Source: Bradyrhizobium sp. DOA9 (GTDB lineage Bacteria; Pseudomonadota; Alphaproteobacteria; Rhizobiales; Xanthobacteraceae). Taken from it: DNA of 64,000 nt. The stretch lies in contig NZ_DF820425.1 of NCBI RefSeq assembly GCF_000617845.2, positions 2,469,725 to 2,533,724 on the forward strand, written 5' to 3'. The notes beneath the pieces are model-generated. The model was not told the origin of the DNA. It saw nothing but the letters and a program-made list of their open reading frames with translations, and ran no database searches. This document shows, one piece after another, positions 35,593 to 44,442 of the stretch. Position 1 is the stretch's first letter, and each line of letters starts with the position of its first letter. The translations under genes and the position numbers were made by a program.

Positions 35593-37149
35593 CTAGGGCG
35601 TGCGGCGAATCCTGTAGAGGACAAACCGCTTCGAGGTCTCCAGCACCTCCAGCCGATCCGGCAGCGGATTTGCGGCCGGCGATCCCAGCACATAGAGGTA
35701 GTCGAAATCCCGGTCCCAAGTGCGGACGAATGGCGGAGTGTCCGCCGGCGCCTGGCCCGCCGCGATCACGGCAAGCAGGGCTGACGGGACCGGTCCGCCA
35801 TAGGGAATGGCAATGTTGCGCACCGCCTCGCGCGGCCGCACGGGCTGCTTGCCCGTTTCCGTGAACAGGTTGGGCACGAACGCGCTGGCATAGTGCACCG
35901 CCAGCGTCGGCGCATAATACATCGGATAGGAGGTGAGGTCGGCGAAGGGCGGATCTCCCTTGTCGTCCGTGCTGCCGACGAGAACGCGCGCGCCGCGATC
36001 GATCTTCCGGAACGAGGCGATCATCGCCGCATAGTCGGCACGGTAAGGCAGCCAGACCGCGAGCACGACAGCGAGATTGAGCAGTATGATGCCGCTGATC
36101 GCAGCGAGCGCAGCCATTCGCCACGGCCGGCCCGGCAAGGACAGCGAGCAGAACGCCGGCAGGATCAGCGCCGCGGCGGGAATCATGCGAAGGTCGACGA
36201 ACGAGGTCCCGAGCAGCTTCGAGGGAATGGCGAGGTAAAGCAGCGCAAAGCCGGTTGCGATCCAGATCCCGGCCGGCTCGAGCCGGAGCACGCCGCGCCT
36301 TGCGGCGAACAGCAGCGCGATCATCAGCGCCAGGCCAGTGACCGCCGCGATCGTCAGATTGTAGCCGTTCATGATGCGCAGCGGCCAGACCGGCTTGAAT
36401 GCGACGAACCAATCGTTGCCTTCGCTTCCGATCGCGCCTGCCGTGACATGCATGAGCGCAAGCAGCGCGAGCGCCGGCAGGGCCAGCGCGCCGAGCCGCG
36501 CGGCCGCGACGGGATACCCGCCTTGGCGGATGCGCGACAGCTCGAAAAGGCCGAGCGTCGCGCCGTAGATGCCGAGCGAGAAGAAATGCGCCACGTAGAG
36601 CGCGGCGACGAAGACCAGATTGGCGGCGAAGCGCAGCGGCCAGGGGCCTTCGGCCAGCATCAGATAGACGGCGATGCCCCACAGCGCGAGGCCGAGCCCG
36701 AACTCGAAATTCACGAAACCCCAGCTGAACGGCAGGCAATAGAGGAAAGCGAGCGCGGCGAAGCCGGCGAGATGGATGCGTCCCTTCCTGACCCGTTCGA
36801 GCAGCAGCGCACCGGTGACGATCAGGACCTGGCTCAGCAGCAGAAACAGCCGCGTGGCGTTCTCGACGCTCATCAGCCGCGCCAGCTGCGGGACCAGCAG
36901 GTCCATGCCGAGGTTGGGATAGAAGGCCCAGGTCACCTCGTAATACGGATTGGCCCCCGGGGTGCCGTTCTGGCTCAGAATGTACATGCGGGCGAGGTGA
37001 TTGGGATAATCGACCATCGCCGGGATGGGCGTCAGCAGCACCGGAACGAACGAGACGACTGCCAGCACCGCAAGCACGATCATCGCCGCGGCTCGGTCCG
37101 GGTCGGGACCAGCCGGGTCTGTCAGGGTCGGCTTGCTGAAAGGAACCAT
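35593..37149 (-). CDS. multi-pass membrane protein, glycan-related
   Basis: A 518-aa protein with about ten membrane helices and a C-terminal soluble portion. The first periplasmic loop has PIPAMVDYPNHLARMYIL, with an Asp shortly after helix 1, as in GT-C proteins, but the rest is not closely similar to its two neighbours. Several Gly/Phe-rich helices follow (FSWGFVNFEFGLGLALWG). Function not assigned; the context suggests a role in surface glycan assembly. ATG 37149 is chosen; the frame is open upstream but enters the neighbouring gene. The ribosome binding site is weak. Confidence 0.7.
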   Translation of the reverse strand: MVPFSKPTLTDPAGPDPDRAAAMIVLAVLAVVSFVPVLLTPIPAMVDYPNHLARMYILSQNGTPGANPYYEVTWAFYPNLGMDLLVPQLARLMSVENATRLFLLLSQVLIVTGALLLERVRKGRIHLAGFAALAFLYCLPFSWGFVNFEFGLGLALWGIAVYLMLAEGPWPLRFAANLVFVAALYVAHFFSLGIYGATLGLFELSRIRQGGYPVAAARLGALALPALALLALMHVTAGAIGSEGNDWFVAFKPVWPLRIMNGYNLTIAAVTGLALMIALLFAARRGVLRLEPAGIWIATGFALLYLAIPSKLLGTSFVDLRMIPAAALILPAFCSLSLPGRPWRMAALAAISGIILLNLAVVLAVWLPYRADYAAMIASFRKIDRGARVLVGSTDDKGDPPFADLTSYPMYYAPTLAVHYASAFVPNLFTETGKQPVRPREAVRNIAIPYGGPVPSALLAVIAAGQAPADTPPFVRTWDRDFDYLYVLGSPAANPLPDRLEVLETSKRFVLYRIRRTP

Positions 37150-37193
37150 GTGATGGAGCCGCTGAGGCCGACCACGCGCGCTGGAGCAGGTCC

Positions 37194-38684
37194 TCACTTC
37201 GCAGGCGCCGCGGTCGCGCCGTCTGCGCTGTCGCGCACGTGGATGACGGCGATGTCGTCCGCGTAGATCCGCTTCCAGCCCTTGAGCTGGTCGAGGATCT
37301 GCGGGCCCGGCGCATCGGCGCCCAGCAGCGTCGCGTCGATCCTGTACGCGTCGAGCAGGCGCGGCAGCAGCTCGGGCTTCTTGCCCTCGGTCGCCCTGAA
37401 GAAGTCCATGATGAACTTCTCGCCGTAGAGCTCGGCGCGGCCGTCGACGAAGACGGGGATATCGCGCGAGATCAGATAGCCGCCGAACTGGTAGGCGTTG
37501 AAGACGCGCTGCACCTTGCGCTGCTCGAGCAGGTCGACCGCCGCAACCGGCGTCTGTGTCATCGTGAAGCTGAAGCGGTGGTGCCCCAGATAGAGCGAGG
37601 TCGAGGTCCAGCTTGCCGCCACGATCATCAGCGCGCCGAGCGCCGTGAGGGTGCGGCCCGGCCAACTTTCGGCACCGGCGGCGTCAGTCGCCGGCTGCGG
37701 GAACATCTCGCCGAGTGGCTTTGCCAGCACCAGCGGCACCAGGAACGCAAACGCGTCGATGCTCCTGACGTGGCTCAGCGCGCTCCAGGTCAGGAACAGG
37801 ATCAGGAAGATCCGGGGCGCCGACAGCACCAGGCCGCGATAATAGCCGAAGGCGATCAGGGCGAGCAGGGCGCCTTCGAACGGGGTGAACGTGGCGAAGT
37901 TCGCCGGCATCCATTCGAGGATCAGCGTCAGTAGCTCGCCGAGGCTGAGGATGTTGGTCGCGCCCTGCAGCGTTCGCCAGCCATAGGGCGTGCAGCAGCT
38001 TGCAGCCAGCGCTCCGATTCCGAACAGCACCCAGCGCGTGAACAGGGCAAGCCGCCGGCCCTTCTCGGCATGCTCGACCGCCTCCAGCGAGATCGGGCCG
38101 ATCAGCGCGAGCCCGAGCACGAAGCCGCCATGCAGGTTCGCCCACAGCGCCATCAGCGGCAGCCAGGTCCAGGACGGAACGCTCCTGCGGTTCGCAGCCG
38201 CCATCAGCAAGCCGGCCCACGCCACCATCACGGGCAACGCCAGGATGTGCGGGCGCGCCAGCACGTGATGGATCGACAGCAGCAGCGCCAGCATCGCGAA
38301 CAGCACCGCGCGCGGGGCCCCGATATGCGCCTCGAGGAAATGGACGAAGATCGCGACGGTGAGCGCGACGGCGGCCGCGGTGAGGATGACGGGGCCCGCC
38401 CAGCCCCATTGCGCATGCGAGAAGGCGAACGCGACCTGCGACAGCCAGGACGTCGAGATCCACGGCGCGCCCGTCCGCGTGAAGGAATAGAAGTCGATCG
38501 TGGGCATGGCGCGGTGATCGAGGATCCATTGCCCGATCTTGATCTGCCAGAACGAGTCGGAATCCTGAAGCAGCGTATCGCCGAGGAACAGGAAGAACAG
38601 ATAGGCGCCGGCGCCGACGCACAACGGCACCAGGGCGCGCGCGCGGCCCTGCACCGCGATGCTGTTGGCGAAGGAAATGGACAT
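37194..38684 (-). CDS. multi-pass membrane protein, GT-C-like glycosyltransferase, paralogue of 32297-33739
   Basis: A 496-aa membrane protein closely related to the one at 32297-33739. Shared segments include QDSDSFWQIKIGQWIL, TGAPWISTSWLSQV, VLARPHILALPVMVAWA, WANLHGGFVLGLALIGP and NAYQFGGYLISRDIPVFVDGRAELYG. It has about ten membrane helices and a soluble C-terminal part. GAGG lies just before ATG 38684. It is probably the first gene of a minus-strand block (this gene, 35593-37149, GT2, methyltransferase), although the 162-bp gap before GT2 may hold its own promoter. Confidence 0.78.
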   Translation of the reverse strand: MSISFANSIAVQGRARALVPLCVGAGAYLFFLFLGDTLLQDSDSFWQIKIGQWILDHRAMPTIDFYSFTRTGAPWISTSWLSQVAFAFSHAQWGWAGPVILTAAAVALTVAIFVHFLEAHIGAPRAVLFAMLALLLSIHHVLARPHILALPVMVAWAGLLMAAANRRSVPSWTWLPLMALWANLHGGFVLGLALIGPISLEAVEHAEKGRRLALFTRWVLFGIGALAASCCTPYGWRTLQGATNILSLGELLTLILEWMPANFATFTPFEGALLALIAFGYYRGLVLSAPRIFLILFLTWSALSHVRSIDAFAFLVPLVLAKPLGEMFPQPATDAAGAESWPGRTLTALGALMIVAASWTSTSLYLGHHRFSFTMTQTPVAAVDLLEQRKVQRVFNAYQFGGYLISRDIPVFVDGRAELYGEKFIMDFFRATEGKKPELLPRLLDAYRIDATLLGADAPGPQILDQLKGWKRIYADDIAVIHVRDSADGATAAPAK

Positions 38685-39031
38685 GCCGCCTCGTCGTCCT
38701 GGTGTTCTTGCCGGTCCGGCCATGATCCGGAGGGCAGCGTGCGCACCACCCCGCCCGCGCTTCAGTCCGGGCGGGCGGCATTGGACCACGCCGGTCATAA
38801 CTTCGGGTAAACCGGTCGCGCCAGGCCGGATTCATATGTTTACAATTTAACGGATTGTTTCGAACTTCGATTTACCATGGGCCAATACACGCAATCCGCC
38901 GAGTGTTTACGCGGTCGAATTAACTGCGGCGCAATTCTTTGCCTCTACGTTCCGTTGTCATGGTCGGGCGGCGCTGGGAAGCCGAAGAGACCTGAACAGT
39001 TGTAGCCTCGTGTACTCATTTGGAGCACTCT
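38685..39031. other. intergenic region with flp pilin promoter
   Basis: A 347-bp gap. The right half is AT-rich (near 38830-38920) and should contain promoters for the divergent glycan block and the pilin gene; no consensus -35/-10 pair is clear. GGAG sits 7 nt before the pilin ATG. No additional gene is seen. Confidence 0.45.
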
Positions 39032-39196
39032 ATGAAGAACCTCGTTGCGCGTTTCTTGAAGGATGAATCCGGCGCCACCGCCATTGAATACGGCCTGATC
39101 GCTGCCGGCATCGCGCTGGCGATCATCACCGTCGTCAACAACCTCGGCACCACGCTGAACGCCAAGTTCAGCTCGATCTCGACCAGCCTCAAGTAA
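39032..39196 (+). CDS. Flp/Fap-type pilin subunit
   Basis: A 54-aa type IVb pilin precursor. A short charged leader (MKNLVARFLKDESG) precedes the hydrophobic helix ATAIEYGLIAAGIALAIITVV, which contains the Flp motif with Glu at position 5 and Tyr at position 6 of the mature chain; the prepilin peptidase should cut after the Gly. The last 15 residues are polar. No tad/cpa assembly genes are in this window, so it is an orphan pilin whose machinery must be elsewhere. A strong terminator follows. Confidence 0.93.
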   Translation: MKNLVARFLKDESGATAIEYGLIAAGIALAIITVVNNLGTTLNAKFSSISTSLK

Positions 39197-39220
39197 GCTG
39201 GACGATCAGCGAAATAGCGA

Positions 39221-39249
39221 AGAGCCCCGTCATCGACGGGGCTCTTTTG
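39221..39249 (+). terminator. intrinsic terminator after the pilin gene
   Basis: A perfect 11-bp stem AGAGCCCCGTC / GACGGGGCTCT with a short ATC loop is followed by TTTTGCTTTG. It is 25 bp after the pilin stop, as expected of a highly expressed monocistronic gene. Confidence 0.92.
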
Positions 39250-39304
39250 CTTTGCCTTGTGCCGCCGGGCAGGGCGCTCGCATCTGGGAGTGATCTCGCT
39301 TGTG

Positions 39305-39438
39305 GCCATCCTTCGAGACGCCCGCCTCCGGCGGGCCCTCAGGATGAGGACGGCGTGTGTGGCAGCAGTCGAGCGGTCGCCGATGCTGCTTGGCCTCATC
39401 CTCAGGAAACCGCGAAGCGGTCGTCTCGAAGGACGAGG
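39305..39438. repeat. CCTTCGAGACG-type inverted intergenic repeat
   Basis: The left part is CATCCTTCGAGACGCCCGCC followed by CCTCAGGATGAGG; the right part runs CCTCATCCTCAGG then CGTCTCGAAGGA. Two nested half-elements are arranged as a large inverted repeat, with an inner GCCCGCCTCCGGCGGGC stem. I recognise it as a widespread Bradyrhizobium-type repeat. It fills most of the 340-bp gap before the GT87-like gene; nothing else is seen there. Confidence 0.75.
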
Positions 39439-39536
39439 CGCCGGGGGCTTCGACCAGCGGGCTTAAGCCTCCTTCAAGCCAGTCAGGTGTATCGCTTGAA
39501 CGCATCTCGCGTCACCGTATCGCGTAAGGAAGCCGC

Positions 39537-40766
39537 ATGGCCGAAGCCTCGTCCGTCCCGCCTGCCGCCCGCCGCCACGGTGCGATCCCTGCGATCCTCG
39601 TCAACATCTCCTTCGTGCTGGCGATCGTCACGCTGGCGTATTTTCCGACGGCCTATCTCACACACCTGTGGATCTTTGACGCCGACGGGCGCGGCATCCC
39701 CACCGATTTCGTCAATGTCTGGGCAGCCGGAAAGCTGGCGCTCGAGGGTCATCCGGCCCAGGCCTGGGATTGGGACATCCAGAAGCAGGTCGAGCTTGCG
39801 CTGCTCAAGCAGGATTTCGTCGGCCATTTCGCCTGGCACTATCCGCCGCCCTTCCTGTTCGTCGCGTCCTTTCTTGCGCAATTTCCCTATGCAACGGCCT
39901 TCATCGGCTGGGTGGCGTTCAGCATGGTGCCGTATCTCGCCGTGATGCGCACGATCGTCGGGCGCAATGCGGGCCTGGTGATTGCAGCTGGATTTCCGGC
40001 CGCCTTCATCAACATCCTGGTCGGGCAGAACGGCTTCCTCACGGCATCGCTGATCGGCGGCATGCTCTATCTGCTGCCGACGCGGCCGGTGCTGGCCGGA
40101 ATCTGCCTCGGCCTCTTGAGCTACAAGCCGCAATACGGATTGTTGTTTCCGCTTGCACTGCTCGCCGCCGCCGAATGGACCGTGCTGTTCACCGCCGCGA
40201 TCGTCACCATTGCGCTCGCTGCGCTATCCTGGTTCGCGTTCGGCACCGAAAGCTGGCAGGCGTTCTTCCACTGGATCCCGATGTTCTCCCAGGCCTTCCT
40301 GACCGAGGGCCGGGCGCCATGGTTCAAGATGCAGAGCATCTTCGCGCTGGTGCGCTACGTCGGCGGCACCGAGCAGCTCGGATGGATCTTCCAGTGGGTG
40401 TTGACCGCTTCTGTGGCCGTGGTGCTGGTCGGGGTGTGGCGGAGCCGGCTGCCCTACGCCCTCAAGGCGGCGATGCTCGCGACCGCGGCGCTGCTCACGA
40501 CGCCCTATCTTTTCATGTACGATCTGGTCGTGCTGGGCATCGCGGTCGCCTTCCTCATCCGCGCCGGGCTCGACGAAGGGTTCGCGCGGCACGAGGTGAT
40601 GGCGCTGGCGCTCGTCTTCGCGCTGCTTGCGAGCTTCCTGTTTCTCGGGCAACCGGTCGGCTTCCCGGCGATCCTGGTCGTGTTCGGGCTGATCCTCGGA
40701 CGCTGCGCAGCCTGGCGGAGTGCCGAGGCCGCATCGGTGCAGCTCCCGATCACGCGAACGAGCTGA
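39537..40766 (+). CDS. GT87-like (DUF2029) membrane glycosyltransferase
   Basis: A 409-aa membrane protein with about nine to ten helices. After helix 1 the loop has PTDFVNVWAAGKLALEGHPAQAWD and then FAWHYPPPFLFVASFLAQFPY, the DF...YPPP pattern of the GT87/DUF2029 family of polyprenol-dependent mannosyl- or other transferases. VGQNGFLTASLIGGMLYLL and CLGLLSYKPQYGLLFPLALL are also family-like. It stands alone. The sugar is unknown; it could belong functionally with the glycan block to the left. Confidence 0.85.
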   Translation: MAEASSVPPAARRHGAIPAILVNISFVLAIVTLAYFPTAYLTHLWIFDADGRGIPTDFVNVWAAGKLALEGHPAQAWDWDIQKQVELALLKQDFVGHFAWHYPPPFLFVASFLAQFPYATAFIGWVAFSMVPYLAVMRTIVGRNAGLVIAAGFPAAFINILVGQNGFLTASLIGGMLYLLPTRPVLAGICLGLLSYKPQYGLLFPLALLAAAEWTVLFTAAIVTIALAALSWFAFGTESWQAFFHWIPMFSQAFLTEGRAPWFKMQSIFALVRYVGGTEQLGWIFQWVLTASVAVVLVGVWRSRLPYALKAAMLATAALLTTPYLFMYDLVVLGIAVAFLIRAGLDEGFARHEVMALALVFALLASFLFLGQPVGFPAILVVFGLILGRCAAWRSAEAASVQLPITRTS

Positions 40767-40989
40767 GAAGCTCGACCAGGCTCTGATCGGTTCGGGCGAG
40801 ACTCCAGGACATCACGCAGAGCCGTTTGCTGTCAGCCATGTCGATGTCTGAATTGAGGTAGCATCGCACCTCGGGCAGATTGCTGAAAATTCTAATTGCC
40901 TTTGAACAAAACGAAGACGTTCTTTGTTGATGGGAAGTTAATGCAACAACGATGGAGGCAGGAAAAGCAGGGGCTCATGGAGGAGTATC

Positions 40990-41985
40990 ATGCGTTCAGG
41001 AATGCATCTTTGTGGAGTAGCACTGGTAGCTTTGATATTTGGAACCCCGACTCTTGGTGCCACAGCCCTAGGCGCGCAGCAGAAGGGGGTGGAGCACCCC
41101 AAGAAGGCCAAACACGTCAATCGGGCGAATGGGCTTCGCGCAGTCGATTATCGGGCGCATAGGGTTCGCCCAAATTGTTGGATAATGCCGCATCATCCAG
41201 CGTGCGATGCGTTTGCATTCTGGGGTGATGTTGGAGTCGACCCCGGCCCCGGCTTCGGTGCTGGACTTGGTGCTGGTCTTGGAGCTGGTCTTGGAGCTGG
41301 TCTTGGAGCTGGCCTTGGAGCTGGCCTTGGTGGCCCCGGCGGTGGAGCTGGTGCCGGCGGTGGACCTGGCGGCGGAGGTGGCTCCGGCAGCGGCGGCGGA
41401 CCTAGTGCCGGCGGTGGACCCGGTGGCGGCGGTGGCCCCGGCAGCGGCGGTCCCGGTGGCGGCGGCGGACCTGGTAGCGGTGGCGGTGGCGGCGGTGGCC
41501 CTGGTCCCGCTCTTGGAAATCCTGGTAACGCGCTCTCTGTTGGACGTGCAACCGAAGGGCCGCCCAAGGGCACCAATCTCAGTGTCTTTGGATTTCCGCC
41601 GGGTATCACCGGGAGATCTTCAGCAACTCCGAATTCGGGATCTATGAGTCCGACGACGGGCCAAGGTATTGGCCCCGGTAATTCTTCCTCCGGCCACGGC
41701 GCTGCTTCGGCCGCTGCAGCTGGTGGTCCCGGTGGAGGACCTGGCGGCGGCGGTGGACCCGGTGGTGGAGCCGGAGCCGGAGGCGGTGGCGGAGCTGGCG
41801 GAGGCGGTGGAGCCGGTGGTGGCGGAGGCGGCGGCGGAGCTGGCGGCGGCGGCGGAGCCGGTGGTGGCGGAGCCGGAGGTGGTGGCGGAGCTGGAGGCGG
41901 GGGCGGAGCTGGAGGCGGGGGCGGAGCTGGAGGTGGAGGAGGGGGCGGAGCTGGAGGTGGGGGCGGAGCTGGAGCTGGTAGGTAG
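40990..41985 (+). CDS. secreted glycine-rich repeat protein
   Basis: A 331-aa predicted secreted protein with a signal peptide (cleavage near TLGATALGA). A Lys/Arg/His-containing segment (about 30-80) with two cysteines (NCW, HPACDAF) precedes six tandem GAGL units (about 90-113), then long runs of GGGG, GAGG and GGPG blocks to the C-terminus. A middle section (about 180-240) is ordinary in composition. No catalytic domain. GGAGGAG lies 5 nt before the ATG, so translation is likely. Glycine-rich proteins of this kind are usually structural surface or matrix proteins. A terminator follows. Confidence 0.7.
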   Translation: MRSGMHLCGVALVALIFGTPTLGATALGAQQKGVEHPKKAKHVNRANGLRAVDYRAHRVRPNCWIMPHHPACDAFAFWGDVGVDPGPGFGAGLGAGLGAGLGAGLGAGLGAGLGGPGGGAGAGGGPGGGGGSGSGGGPSAGGGPGGGGGPGSGGPGGGGGPGSGGGGGGGPGPALGNPGNALSVGRATEGPPKGTNLSVFGFPPGITGRSSATPNSGSMSPTTGQGIGPGNSSSGHGAASAAAAGGPGGGPGGGGGPGGGAGAGGGGGAGGGGGAGGGGGGGGAGGGGGAGGGGAGGGGGAGGGGGAGGGGGAGGGGGGGAGGGGGAGAGR

Positions 41986-42004
41986 TCGATAAACCCAGCA
42001 TCAG

Positions 42005-42043
42005 GAGTCCCCGCCGAATGCGCTTGGCGGGGACTCTTGTTTT
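42005..42043 (+). terminator. intrinsic terminator after the glycine-rich gene
   Basis: A perfect 11-bp stem GAGTCCCCGCC / GGCGGGGACTC with a 10-nt loop is followed by TTGTTTT. It also supports that the long repeat ORF upstream is a real transcribed gene. Confidence 0.85.
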
Positions 42044-42084
42044 GAGTCGCGCAATCCAGGTGACGTGTGAACGAGTCTCTTTGA

Positions 42085-42873
42085 TCAGACGGTCGGGACG
42101 GTGCCGCCGTCGACAACAAACTCAGCACCGTGGATCGAGGCGGCGCGATCCGAGGCCAAGTAGGCAATGACGTCGGCGACCTCATAAGGTTCGGCCGCAC
42201 GGCCGATGGAAATCCCGCCCAGACTATCCAGGACGACTTGCCGCGCCTGTTCGATGGAACCGCCATTGGCAGCCTGAATGCGCTTCAGCAGGTCGAGGGA
42301 GGACTCGGTCATGATCCAGCCGGGAGAGACGACGTTGACCCGCACGCCCTTCGGTCCCAGCTCCTTGGAGATCGACTTGCTGTAGGTTCTGAGCGCAGCC
42401 TTGGCGGCGGCGTAGGCGGTGGTCGCTTCGGGAAGCGGCAGGACCGACTGGATGGAGGTGACGTGCACCACCGCGCCCGCGCCCCGCTCGATCATTTGCG
42501 GGATCAGGAGGCGGTCGAGGCGGACCGTGGCCAGCAGGTTCAGGTTTAGTTCGGAGAGCCAGTGGTCGTCCGTCAGGGCTACAAAGCCGCCGCCCGGCGT
42601 GGACGATCCGCCGATCACATGGGCCAGGATGTCGACGCCGCCCAAACGCTCGAGCGCCGCCTTGGCCAGGGCTTCCCCGCCTTCGGCCGTGGTCAGGTCC
42701 GCCTGGACGAATTCGACGGCGCCCATTGGCTCCATCGCTCCGCGGGCGGCGGTGATCACCCGGGCGCCGCCGGCGAGGAAGCGGTCGACTGTGGCCCGAC
42801 CCAGCCCCTTGGTGCCGCCGCTGACGAGCACGCGTTTGCCCGCGAACTCGGTCGGATCAGCCTTGATGGTCAT
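42085..42873 (-). CDS. SDR family oxidoreductase
   Basis: A 262-aa SDR. The cofactor motif SGGTKGLG (about residues 18-25) is followed, where NNAG normally stands, by AHVIGG. The catalytic Ser lies in TSIQSVLP and the YAAAK pair at about 154-158. RVNVVSPGWIMTES and GAEFVVDGG complete the fold. The substrate is unknown. It overlaps the preceding NTF2-like gene by 4 bp (ATGA), so the two are translated together, and a LysR gene is divergent. Confidence 0.88.
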   Translation of the reverse strand: MTIKADPTEFAGKRVLVSGGTKGLGRATVDRFLAGGARVITAARGAMEPMGAVEFVQADLTTAEGGEALAKAALERLGGVDILAHVIGGSSTPGGGFVALTDDHWLSELNLNLLATVRLDRLLIPQMIERGAGAVVHVTSIQSVLPLPEATTAYAAAKAALRTYSKSISKELGPKGVRVNVVSPGWIMTESSLDLLKRIQAANGGSIEQARQVVLDSLGGISIGRAAEPYEVADVIAYLASDRAASIHGAEFVVDGGTVPTV

Positions 42874-43199
42874 GCCGTGATCTCCAGGGCCTTGATGGCG
42901 TCGTCTTCCAGCGTGAAGCGGTAGGTGAAGCGGATCGGGCTGCCCTTGAAGTCGCCATGGCCAGGACCTTCGACGACGACCTGGCCGTCCTCGTGCCGGA
43001 CGGTGTCCGGCGTGAAAATCGCCTTCGCCCCGACCACCGCTTCTTCGAGCAAATGCTTTATTTCGGCGTGCCCCCGAAGAACGTCGCCGTTATCGCGGAG
43101 GATGGCGTCGGCTGCGAAGGGTTTGAGCATGCCGTCAACATCCAGGCGGGCATTCGCGGCCACATACGCGGCGATCGGGGATGGAAGTTCGAGCGTCAT
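42870..43199 (-). CDS. NTF2-like / SnoaL-type protein
   Basis: A 109-aa small protein of the NTF2-like cone fold: an N-terminal helix ([21 protein letters not shown]), the [22 protein letters not shown] loop and three beta strands ending [17 protein letters not shown]-like. Such proteins act as small isomerases/hydratases or binding proteins; the catalytic residues cannot be named here. It precedes the SDR by a 4-bp overlap, and the two probably share the LysR-controlled promoter. Confidence 0.78.
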   Translation of the reverse strand: MTLELPSPIAAYVAANARLDVDGMLKPFAADAILRDNGDVLRGHAEIKHLLEEAVVGAKAIFTPDTVRHEDGQVVVEGPGHGDFKGSPIRFTYRFTLEDDAIKALEITA

Positions 43200-43295
43200 T
43201 GTCCTTGTCCTGCTTGCTGCGGGCGAAGCCGCGGCGGATGCAATTGTGGTTGCCGACCAAGATAGCGATAGACAGGTCGCGCAATAATCAGGACA

Positions 43296-43326
43296 ATTCG
43301 GGATGTATCATCACGAAATCCGGGAT
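43296..43326. promoter_or_regulatory. candidate LysR binding direct repeats
   Basis: ATTCGGGAT (43296-43304) and ATCCGGGAT (43318-43326) are near-identical direct repeats 22 bp apart, two helical turns, in the divergent promoter between the NTF2-like/SDR pair and the LysR gene. LysR proteins often bind such spaced sites. Low certainty. Confidence 0.4.
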
Positions 43327-43330
43327 AATT

Positions 43331-44284
43331 GTGCAAAGTAGCCTGAACGAATTGGACGCAGTTCTCATGGTCGCCCGCCGGGGCAAGTTCCGAACGGCTG
43401 CGCTTGAGCTTGGGGTCTCAACGACCGCGCTCAGCAACGCGGTCGGAAAGCTGGAGCGCACGCTCGGCGTCCGGCTCTTCAATCGGACGACGCGAAGTGT
43501 CTCCTTGACCGAGGCAGGTCAGCGGTTCGTCGCGCAGGTCGCTCCTGCCGTGCAGGACATTCATGAGGCGATGGAAGTTGCGCGCTCTCAACAGGCCACG
43601 CCTTCGGGCACACTGCGCATCAATGCCTTTCCGACAGCGGCGCGAGAAATCTTCTCGTGGCTTGTCCTGCCATTTCTCCGAGCGCACCCTAAGGTTCACA
43701 TCGACATCGTCACGGAGGGGCGCCTGGTGGACATTGTCGCGGCCGGTTTTGACCTCGGCGTCCGTAGGACCGACCTCGTGCCGGCCGATATGATCGCACT
43801 CCCATTGGGTGTCGCGCGGCGCAGTGTCGTCGTGGGCACGCCGACCTATTTGCAAGCGCACGGGACGCCCCTGACTCCCCAGGACCTCACCAAGCATGCT
43901 TGTCTGCGCGTTCGGCTCCCCAATGGCGCGATCCATCGCTGGCCGTTTGAGAAGGATGGACAATCGGTCCATATCGACGTCGAGGGCGCCGTCACGCTCG
44001 ACGAAGCCAGCCTCGCACGCGCCGCAGTCCTCGCCTCGGTCGGTCTGGCCCTGGTAATGGAATCCGACGTACGAGACGACATCGAGGCAGGCCGCCTTGT
44101 GCGCGTGCTAGAGGATTGGACGCCCATTCTGTCGCCGTTGAGTCTCTACTATCCGAGCCGACGCAACCCGACCGCCGCGTTCAAGGCATTCGTCGACTTC
44201 GCGCGGCGGCAAAGTGGAGCCAGTATTGCCCTGACGCCGTCCAGAGGTTCGGAAGCGCCACTAACGGACATTCGACCGCTGTAA
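43331..44284 (+). CDS. LysR family transcriptional regulator
   Basis: A 317-aa regulator. The HTH is at the start ([59 protein letters not shown], about residues 6-65). The periplasmic-binding-like effector domain follows, with [15 protein letters not shown] and [22 protein letters not shown]. The start is uncertain: GTG 43331 gives the usual few residues before the HTH; the frame stays open upstream with unlikely sequence. Divergent from the NTF2-like/SDR pair, which it probably controls. Confidence 0.87.
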   Translation: MQSSLNELDAVLMVARRGKFRTAALELGVSTTALSNAVGKLERTLGVRLFNRTTRSVSLTEAGQRFVAQVAPAVQDIHEAMEVARSQQATPSGTLRINAFPTAAREIFSWLVLPFLRAHPKVHIDIVTEGRLVDIVAAGFDLGVRRTDLVPADMIALPLGVARRSVVVGTPTYLQAHGTPLTPQDLTKHACLRVRLPNGAIHRWPFEKDGQSVHIDVEGAVTLDEASLARAAVLASVGLALVMESDVRDDIEAGRLVRVLEDWTPILSPLSLYYPSRRNPTAAFKAFVDFARRQSGASIALTPSRGSEAPLTDIRPL

Positions 44285-44442
44285 ATTCAACGCCGGTTAT
44301 GGGTCAAAACCGTTTGCCGGCTGAAAGCCGGAGATTTCGGCTGAGCGCCAGAAGCGCAACGCAGCTGGCAGTTTACCGAAGCTTAGCGCTCGTTGCGGCA
44401 CAACCGACAGATATTGCGCCTTCGCACGAGGGATGTCCGCGC

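Noticed and set aside
40751-40895. Short minus-strand frame ending SLARTDQSLVELLSSFA
   Set aside because: It looks somewhat protein-like but has no good start or ribosome binding site, and its end overlaps the GT87-like gene; at most a remnant.
41193-42266. 357-codon proline-rich frame opposite the glycine-rich gene
   Set aside because: It is the complement of Gly repeat codons (GGN read as CCN). The plus strand has the signal peptide, ribosome binding site and terminator.
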